From Bacteroidales bacterium UBA3742 (GTDB taxonomy: Bacteria; Bacteroidota; Bacteroidia; Bacteroidales; Paludibacteraceae), in contig DFGU01000066.1 in NCBI GenBank assembly GCA_002371785.1, positions 1,341 to 21,712 on the forward strand: 20,372 nt of DNA. Reading direction: 5' to 3'. A model generated the notes under the pieces. It saw only the letters and a list, made by a program, of their open reading frames with translations. It did no database searches and was not told where the DNA came from. Each line of letters opens with the position of its first letter. Within the stretch, counting starts at the first letter, position 1. Positions 15,049-20,372 of the stretch are shown here, in pieces. The translations under genes were made by a program, and so were the position numbers.

Positions 15049-15518
15049 TGCAGTAGTACAACAGCTTGTGCCGCTATGCCCTCTTTGCGCCCTACGAATC
15101 CGAGGTGCTCGGTGGTAGTGGCCTTGATGGATACTTGGGATATCTCTACCCCCATCACTTCGCTTAGGCATGCGCGCATCTGTTCGATATACGGACTCAG
15201 TTTGGGCGTCTGGGCGCATACCGTGATATCGCAGTTGCCCAGTTCGTACCCGGCCCGGCGTAGCATCTCCATCACGCGGCGCAGTAGGATCTTGGAGTCA
15301 ATACCCTCGTACTCGTTGCCCTTCGTATCGGGGAAATGGTAGCCTATATCGCGCATGGCGGCCGCACCCAGCAGGGCATCGCATAGCGCATGGATCAGCA
15401 CATCGGCATCGGAGTGACCAAGCAGCCCTTGCTCCGAGGGTACTTCAATTCCCCCGAGCCATAATTTGCGGCCCGGGGCGAACTGATGTACATCATATCC
15501 AAAGCCTATTCTGGTCAT
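15045..15518 (-). CDS. ispF: 2-C-methyl-D-erythritol 2,4-cyclodiphosphate synthase
   Basis: A 157-residue enzyme of the MEP isoprenoid pathway, converting CDP-methylerythritol 2-phosphate to the cyclodiphosphate with release of CMP. Metal ligands are Asp9 and His11 in GFGYDVHQF and His43 in DVLIHAL; the GHSDAD motif (34-39) and FPDT segment are also present. The C-terminal ATTTEHLGFVGRKEGI motif is complete. The family start is MTRIGFGYDVH at 15518. An in-frame ATG 7 codons upstream (15539) would add MTNDQRP, encoded purely by the heptamer array. The stop overlaps the next gene as ATGA. porU-porV-ispF order is as I recall in P. gingivalis (PG0026-PG0028). Confidence 0.95.
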   Translation of the reverse strand: MTRIGFGYDVHQFAPGRKLWLGGIEVPSEQGLLGHSDADVLIHALCDALLGAAAMRDIGYHFPDTKGNEYEGIDSKILLRRVMEMLRRAGYELGNCDITVCAQTPKLSPYIEQMRACLSEVMGVEISQVSIKATTTEHLGFVGRKEGIAAQAVVLLQ

Positions 15519-15574
15519 TGGTCTTTGGTCATTGGTCATTGGTCATTGGTCGTTGGTCGTTGGTCATTGGTCAT
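15512..15574. repeat. Heptanucleotide tandem array, nine units of TGGTCAT (ATGACCA on the ispF strand)
   Basis: Nine contiguous 7-bp units: six TGGTCAT, two TGGTCGT (15547-15553 and 15554-15560) and one TGGTCTT (15519-15525). The last unit on the minus strand (15518-15512, ATGACCA) is the ispF start codon and its next codons. The array directly adjoins a second, different heptamer array toward porV. Confidence 0.97.
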
Positions 15575-15578
15575 TATT

Positions 15579-15613
15579 CTAACGACTAACGACAAACTAC
15601 TAACGACTAATTA
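15579..15613. repeat. Heptanucleotide tandem array, five units of CTAACGA
   Basis: Units CTAACGA, CTAACGA, CAAACTA, CTAACGA, CTAATTA. The final TTA (15611-15613) is the TAA stop of porV. Together with the adjacent array, the entire porV-ispF gap consists of 7-bp repeats. Confidence 0.9.
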
Positions 15614-16807
15614 CTTCTTCTTATTATCCACCAGATCCTTGATACCGGCCAGGTCGAAGCCCAGCGTGAAGCGCATGGTCTGGTCGAGCGGGTTCGATGC
15701 AGCCAGACCTACGCAGTATGCGAAGTCGAGGCTGACGATCGAGAGGTGGAAACCGGCACCCAGCGTTACGTAGTTACGATTGCCCTTATAGAAGTTCTCG
15801 TAGCTATAACCGGCACGAGCAAAGAACTGCTTGTTGTAGGTATATTCCAGACCTACACCCCAGCGAACCTCTTTGAACTCCTCGGCAGCACCACCCGGAG
15901 CGTCGTTGAACGACTGGAACCAGCCCTTGGCCGAGTTCAGCTCAGAGTATGCGTCCTGCGACATCTGCCAGGTGGTCTCGTCGTTAGGATTGAAGCCTTC
16001 AGTATAGCGCGACTTGCGGCTCGGAACGAGCAGCTTGTTAGCCTCTACGTTGAAGGTCAACGAGTTGAACTTATCGAACGGCAGCTCATAGCTTGCACCG
16101 ATATTCATGCTGGCCGGGATGAAGTTCTGGGTCACCTTGTCGTAGGTCATCTTACCACCCAGGTTCTTCAGGCTGAAGCCCAACGCAAAGTGGCTGGTAC
16201 CCATCGGCAGGTCGATCGGCTGACGATAGTAGAGCGAGACGTCAGCAGCCATCGTCCATGCGGGGTACATCTCCGTACCACCGGAGAGCGAACTGTTCGA
16301 ACCGTTGTTCAGGTCGCTGTACATAAAGCGAACAGCCACGGCCATCGATACGTACTCGTGCAACTTACGATAGTAGCTCAGGTCCAGCGCCCACTCGTTG
16401 GGGCGTACGTCCTGGATCTTGTCACCGTTGGCATTGGTCAGCGCCACGTCACCCAGCGAGAAGTAGGTGAAGCTCGCACCGATACCACCGGCCATGTCAC
16501 CGAAGTTGTAGAAACCTGCGATGTAAGCCAGGTCGATGTCCGACACCAGTTTGCGGAGCCACGGCGTGTAACTGGCATTGATAGCACCCTTGCTGGTGTT
16601 GTAGGCGTACTTGGCCGGGTTCCAGAACTGGCTGTTGTAGTCCGACTGCGTCGCTACACCCAGGTCACCCATACCGGCTGCGCGTGCATCAGGAGCGATG
16701 GAGAGCGAGGGCATAGAGGTGATCAGCGGGTTCATTGTTTCGTCAACAGCCCATACAGCGGTGCTCATGCACAAGAGGGCTGCGAGAGATAAAATCAGTT
16801 TTTTCAT
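15611..16807 (-). CDS. porV: PorV (LptO), type IX secretion outer membrane protein
   Basis: A 398-residue outer membrane beta-barrel. PorV shuttles type IX cargo from the SprA/Sov translocon to the sortase PorU at the surface. The signal peptide is MKKLILSLAALLCMSTAVWA. The PorV hallmark follows near residues 28-70: LITSMPSLSIAPDARAAGMG, then a GVATQSDYNSQFWNPAKYA segment. The rest is a FadL-like barrel of alternating aromatic strands, ending in FTLGFDLAGIKD. The length matches the family. It follows porU after 77 bp, the usual order in Bacteroidetes, and precedes ispF. No canonical promoter is visible in the 77-bp gap, so readthrough from porU is likely. The stop codon lies in a heptamer array. 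Confidence 0.95.
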   Translation of the reverse strand: MKKLILSLAALLCMSTAVWAVDETMNPLITSMPSLSIAPDARAAGMGDLGVATQSDYNSQFWNPAKYAYNTSKGAINASYTPWLRKLVSDIDLAYIAGFYNFGDMAGGIGASFTYFSLGDVALTNANGDKIQDVRPNEWALDLSYYRKLHEYVSMAVAVRFMYSDLNNGSNSSLSGGTEMYPAWTMAADVSLYYRQPIDLPMGTSHFALGFSLKNLGGKMTYDKVTQNFIPASMNIGASYELPFDKFNSLTFNVEANKLLVPSRKSRYTEGFNPNDETTWQMSQDAYSELNSAKGWFQSFNDAPGGAAEEFKEVRWGVGLEYTYNKQFFARAGYSYENFYKGNRNYVTLGAGFHLSIVSLDFAYCVGLAASNPLDQTMRFTLGFDLAGIKDLVDNKKK

Positions 16808-16826
16808 TGTTTTTAAATATTGTTAT

Positions 16827-16861
16827 AATTTTTAATTTTCAATTTGTTATTTTCAATTCTC
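16827..16861. repeat. Degenerate 7-bp periodic AT-rich repeat between porU and porV
   Basis: Five loosely matching units, AATTTTT, AATTTTC, AATTTGT, TATTTTC, AATTCTC; ATTTTCAATT occurs exactly twice (16835-16844, 16849-16858). The surrounding 77-bp gap shows no promoter consensus. Confidence 0.6.
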
Positions 16862-16884
16862 AAGAAAAATGCTTCATAGGCAAT

Positions 16885-19800
16885 TTATTTAGTTACTATG
16901 ATTTTGCCGGAGCAGTTGCTATACTTGCTCGAGGCGGATTTGATTCGTATGTTATATAGGTACACTCCCGGTTGCATGCTCAGTTTAGCCAGATCCAGTT
17001 GCACCTGATCCGGGTTGTTCTGCGTGTGGCTCCATACCAGTTGTCCGCTCATGTTATAGACATAGAGTTCGGTGGTGATGAGTTCATCCGGCTGGTCATA
17101 CAGCACGGAGATATGCATCACGCCTGACTGCTGCACGGGGTTCGGATAGGTGCATACGCTGTAGATCGACGGATCCAGTCCTTGCTCTACCACGAAGTTG
17201 AGCGAACGTGTCGTGCTGTTGTTCAGCAGGTCCCATGCGCGGAAACTCAAGCTGTGCGGACCGTCGGGCAGGGCGCTCAGCATATAGCTGACCTGTCCGG
17301 CCTGATAGCTGCCTTGCGCCGAGGTGAAATAGTCGTTAAGCGTATAGGTCTGCTTCGGATCGTCGTCGATGATGAGCATCAGGTCGTGTCCGATACCGGC
17401 TCCGGCTGTGTTGATACCATTCGGATCGCTCAGGTCGGCAAAGAAGCGCGGCGTGGGGTAGGTGGGATCGCCATCCCGGAAGGCGATGCTGTTCAGATAG
17501 ATCGTCATCTCCGGACCTGTGGTGTCCACAGCCACTACCGAACTCGAACCGCCTACGACGAACTCCTCGAAATGGCCCACCGCATCCTCGTTGTGCTCAT
17601 CGTCGTGTGCATAATAGACGATACGTCCGTTGCCCATGTTGTAGCGGATATCCTTCGGCACCATGAAGGTGTAGTTGAACTGTCCGTTCTCCACCTTGGT
17701 CGAACCGCTGAAGATGGTGTTGGGATAGTCGTTGTAGGGTATCTCTTTGGGTTCACCGGTCTTGTCGTCGTTGTCGCGCGTGGTAATCACCTGCATCTTG
17801 TCGTATATCGTGATATCTACGCGTCCGTTGAAGTCGCTTACCAGCGTGCTGTCCATGTCGATGATACGTCCTTCCACTTGCTGTACGCTCAGCGCATTCA
17901 GCGTATCCATCTGCGTCGTGGTCTCCACCCAGTAGTCGGTGGGGTAGTTGAGTCGGATCGCCGGATCGCCCAGCAGGACATAGGCCAACTTGTTCTCGTC
18001 GTTTTTCAGTCGATTCTTGCCGTCGCGAATAGCTTCGCCAAGCGTGGCCTCGTAGTGGAACGAGTCATTGTGGCGGAACAGTTCGTCTGATACCGCATCG
18101 TTTAGTCTCGTATTCGGAGCGGCATATACCGTACGCGTTGCGGCCAGCACACCTACGGCACCGCCGTTCGGATTCATCACGGCCGCCTCTGCAGCGCAGC
18201 GACGTCCACCGTCATACTGCGCAAAGTTGCAGGTCACGAAGAGCCAGAAAGCCAACTTCGTGTTGCTCATCTTGTCGATGTCCTGCATGTTCAGCACCGA
18301 CTCGCTCGTCACGCCGTTGTAGCCACCGTGACCCGAGTAGTCGAAGAAGAACGCACCCTGCTTCAGCAGGTTCTGTACGCGGTTCTTAGCCAGCGGATAA
18401 CTCTCACCCGAGGCGTTAATCTCCTGGGGATATGCATCCAGGTATATCTTATGCACCACAAAGTCGGGGTTGTTCACGCGCACTTGCTCGGCGCTACCTT
18501 CAGCCGTCTTGGTATGGTCGCCTCCGTCACCGTCATCGGCCAGGTAAACCAACTGGTTCTTCCACTTGCCATGCTCGGTGTTCTGCATATAGCCGATCAG
18601 TTTATCCACCACGCTCGTGGCTTCCTCTACGCTCGTGACCGGCAGTCGTCCGACGCCGATATCCATCTTGGCGCTGGTATCTACAGCCCCCTCGTTGTCG
18701 TCGAGCCAAGCGAAGTAGTCGTCCGTGGCATAGGCATTCACCTCGTTCACGGAGTTGAGCGCTTGATAGGTCAGCAGCAGGGCCTTACCCGAGTTAGCCA
18801 GCAGTTTGCGGTTGTCGAACGTACCATGACCCATCAGCAGTAGCCATCGCGGACGCTGACCATCGCCGCTGTTGGCACGATCATAGAGCATCTTCATCAG
18901 CCATCGGTAGGCCGTCGCATCGGGAGTACCCGACGAGAACTCGTTATATACCTGTTGGTCAGTCACCACGGCCCAGGTGATAGCCTGCTTCTGCTCGTGC
19001 GCACGGGCCAGACGCTGTGCCTCGGCCTCGTAGCCCTGCGGACAGATGATGACGTAGTCGATATTGCGCAGTTGGTGCAGGTTCTGATTGCCTACCTCGC
19101 CGATGATGTTGGCATGCAGGTAGTTCGAACCGTTAGTGCAGACGGCTACATACTCGTGAACGCCATCGCTATTGCTTCCGGTCCATGTCAGTTCGGTGCC
19201 GTTGAGCGTCGTGGGGATACGTTGTATCGCGCCGCGATCCGTCACGTCCCATATCTGCATGCCCGTCTTGGCATTCTGCAGACGGTAGGTCAGGGTCGTG
19301 GTCGCACCTACACCCTCGGTGCTGCGTATCGTCATCCAGTCTCCCGTCATGCTGAGCGAGCAGGGGGTAGCCAGTTCGATATAGTTGAGCCATCCCAGCG
19401 CACCGGAAGCCGACGAACTGTATTGCAGCCGTACGTCCTGCTTGGCGGCGTTGCTCAGCGCCGACACCGACATGTTGCCCACCACGCCAAAGGTGTAGTG
19501 GTCGGCCGGAGTCGTGATCGTTACCGACTGGCTGTTCGTATTGTTCACCGTGGCTGTAAACCGGGACGTGTTCTGCGAGTTAGCCGCCACATCCACATAT
19601 ACTGCACTCTTGGCCGTCTCTATCGCGTTGGGCGTCGAGAAACTAAAGGTGCGCTGTGCACCGGCGTTGAACTGCTCGCCGTAGAACTGACGTCCGCCAC
19701 CGCTCAGGCCCGTACGATCCACCAGGTTCAGCGAGTCCAACTCATGTACTTGCAGGTGGGTGTAACTGGTGACGTCGCTTGTCGCACCCGTCATGGGCTC

Positions 19801-20229
19801 TGCGGCCTCCGGGGCCAACTTGCTGCCTACGTTGTCAGTCAGGAAGTAATACCCCAAATCAGAATAGGTATTGCGCGTATGCACAAAACGCGAACCGTTG
19901 TACGACCAGCTGATCGGACCCTGTACCCAGAAGAGCACGTAGTTCTCTCCTACATACACCGGTACTTGCGGCAGGTCGTCCGTCTTCTTTTTACGGAAAT
20001 CGCCTTCCAGTTGCGCACCGCCGTAGCCATATACGCGCAGTTCGGACGGGTTCAGTCCCGCATCGCGCAGTTCGTCGAAGCTCATACGGCATACACCCGA
20101 ACCGGCCACGCTGATCTTCACCCATTTGCCTTGACTCAGCACCGACTGGTCCGCATACGTGTGCAGACCGGCCTGTACCCCGCACCATGCGAGGCAGAGA
20201 CAAAGTAGTATGTATATCCGTTTTCTCAT
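16885..20229 (-). CDS. porU: PorU, type IX secretion system sortase (peptidase family C25)
   Basis: A 1114-residue surface cysteine peptidase of the gingipain family. It removes the C-terminal signal of T9SS cargo and attaches the protein to anionic LPS. A signal peptide covers residues 1-20. The first about 380 residues are the N-terminal beta-rich region, and the C25 domain runs from about 390 to 760. The catalytic His is in DYSGHGGYNG (His634) and the catalytic Cys in FVTCNFAQYD (Cys667); their 33-residue spacing equals that of His657/Cys690 as I recall for P. gingivalis PorU. A second GHG (468-469) sits near the domain start. The last about 85 residues form a T9SS-type C-terminal domain (YPNPV, then PGVYLYNIR and KIIVTK). 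Its ATG overlaps the upstream gene's stop as ATGA. The identification is secure. Confidence 0.95.
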   Translation of the reverse strand: MRKRIYILLCLCLAWCGVQAGLHTYADQSVLSQGKWVKISVAGSGVCRMSFDELRDAGLNPSELRVYGYGGAQLEGDFRKKKTDDLPQVPVYVGENYVLFWVQGPISWSYNGSRFVHTRNTYSDLGYYFLTDNVGSKLAPEAAEPMTGATSDVTSYTHLQVHELDSLNLVDRTGLSGGGRQFYGEQFNAGAQRTFSFSTPNAIETAKSAVYVDVAANSQNTSRFTATVNNTNSQSVTITTPADHYTFGVVGNMSVSALSNAAKQDVRLQYSSSASGALGWLNYIELATPCSLSMTGDWMTIRSTEGVGATTTLTYRLQNAKTGMQIWDVTDRGAIQRIPTTLNGTELTWTGSNSDGVHEYVAVCTNGSNYLHANIIGEVGNQNLHQLRNIDYVIICPQGYEAEAQRLARAHEQKQAITWAVVTDQQVYNEFSSGTPDATAYRWLMKMLYDRANSGDGQRPRWLLLMGHGTFDNRKLLANSGKALLLTYQALNSVNEVNAYATDDYFAWLDDNEGAVDTSAKMDIGVGRLPVTSVEEATSVVDKLIGYMQNTEHGKWKNQLVYLADDGDGGDHTKTAEGSAEQVRVNNPDFVVHKIYLDAYPQEINASGESYPLAKNRVQNLLKQGAFFFDYSGHGGYNGVTSESVLNMQDIDKMSNTKLAFWLFVTCNFAQYDGGRRCAAEAAVMNPNGGAVGVLAATRTVYAAPNTRLNDAVSDELFRHNDSFHYEATLGEAIRDGKNRLKNDENKLAYVLLGDPAIRLNYPTDYWVETTTQMDTLNALSVQQVEGRIIDMDSTLVSDFNGRVDITIYDKMQVITTRDNDDKTGEPKEIPYNDYPNTIFSGSTKVENGQFNYTFMVPKDIRYNMGNGRIVYYAHDDEHNEDAVGHFEEFVVGGSSSVVAVDTTGPEMTIYLNSIAFRDGDPTYPTPRFFADLSDPNGINTAGAGIGHDLMLIIDDDPKQTYTLNDYFTSAQGSYQAGQVSYMLSALPDGPHSLSFRAWDLLNNSTTRSLNFVVEQGLDPSIYSVCTYPNPVQQSGVMHISVLYDQPDELITTELYVYNMSGQLVWSHTQNNPDQVQLDLAKLSMQPGVYLYNIRIKSASSKYSNCSGKIIVTK

Positions 20230-20372
20230 TTTATCTTGCAGTATAGTTTCTCTTCGCCTTCTATTTCCACGCGGAGAACTTCTTCTTTCTGTACCCGTCG
20301 CGGTTCGCAGTCAGCCTGGATGTATATCAAGTCCCCTTGACGTATCGTCATCACCTTGCTCGCCTCCACGAT
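20226..20372 (-). CDS. C-terminus of a fumarylacetoacetate-hydrolase-family protein (partial)
   Basis: The last 48 codons of a gene entering from the right edge. The frame reads VEASKVMTIRQGDLIYI and ends VEIEGEEKLYCKIK, matching the end of FAH-family enzymes (a turn with T-x-x-x-GD-L-I, then G-D/E-x-L-x-V-E-I-E-G and a final strand). Its TGA overlaps the porU ATG by 4 nt, so they are coupled. A FAH-family gene also precedes porU in P. gingivalis as I recall, which supports the call. Too little is visible to judge catalytic residues or substrate. Confidence 0.6.
   Translation of the reverse strand: MVEASKVMTIRQGDLIYIQADCEPRRVQKEEVLRVEIEGEEKLYCKIK

Noticed and set aside
15049..15219. Upstream extension of the small exported protein
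   Set aside because: The added 57 residues are an out-of-frame reading of ispF; the signal peptide starts at 15048.
15512..15613. CRISPR array
   Set aside because: Period is 7 bp without spacers, and no cas genes are present.
15746..16792. Plus-strand frame of 348 codons opposite porV
   Set aside because: Antisense to a clear porV; no family features.
18955..20208. Long open frame on the plus strand opposite porU (417 codons)
   Set aside because: It is fully antisense to the well-supported porU and its translation (Val/Arg/His-rich, no motifs) looks like a mirror of coding sequence.

Overview
The window looks like an uncultured Bacteroidales chromosome. Four things point there: promoters of the Bacteroidetes type (TTTG, about 20 nt, TAnnTTTG), a type IX secretion pair porU-porV followed by ispF in the order I recall from Porphyromonas gingivalis, a SusC-like style of TonB-dependent receptor, and many exported or lipoprotein gene products. 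Base composition is roughly balanced. Coding density is high, the longest non-coding gap is under 200 bp, and I see no rRNA, tRNA, CRISPR array or insertion sequence.

Layout. (1) 1-1538, plus strand: the C-terminal barrel of a TonB-dependent receptor, with a His-rich segment at the window edge. (2) 1591-4863, minus: a large MMPL/RND-type membrane protein, convergent with the receptor and separated from it by a heptanucleotide repeat array. (3) 4943-5527, plus: an unrecognised single-pass membrane protein, divergent from the MMPL gene over two overlapping promoters. (4) 5570-11379, minus: four exported proteins in a row, in transcription order a trypsin-like serine protease with C-terminal repeats, a TPR-CHAT protease-like protein, a caspase-family protein and a lipoprotein with a PPC-like beta domain. 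(5) 11559-13687, plus: a DUF349 protein translationally coupled to an FtsE-like ABC ATPase. (6) 13698-20372, minus: a compact gene string, in transcription order the end of a fumarylacetoacetate-hydrolase-family gene, porU, porV, ispF, a small exported protein, aroK and sufE, joined by ATGA/TAATG overlaps or short gaps.

How they may work together. PorU and PorV are the attachment complex of the type IX secretion system at the outer membrane. The ispF, aroK and sufE genes that follow are housekeeping genes (isoprenoid, aromatic and Fe-S biosynthesis) sharing the transcript. The block at 5570-11379 puts three different exported peptidase-type folds and a lipoprotein side by side and is the best candidate for an uncharacterised envelope protease pathway; its function is unknown to me.

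The most unusual non-coding structure is the set of 7-bp tandem arrays that fill intergenic gaps. Two arrays each have exactly nine units. They supply the stop codons of the MMPL gene and porV and the start codon of ispF, and the ATGACCA array ahead of ispF forms a chain of tiny reading frames with ATGA overlaps leading into the ispF start.
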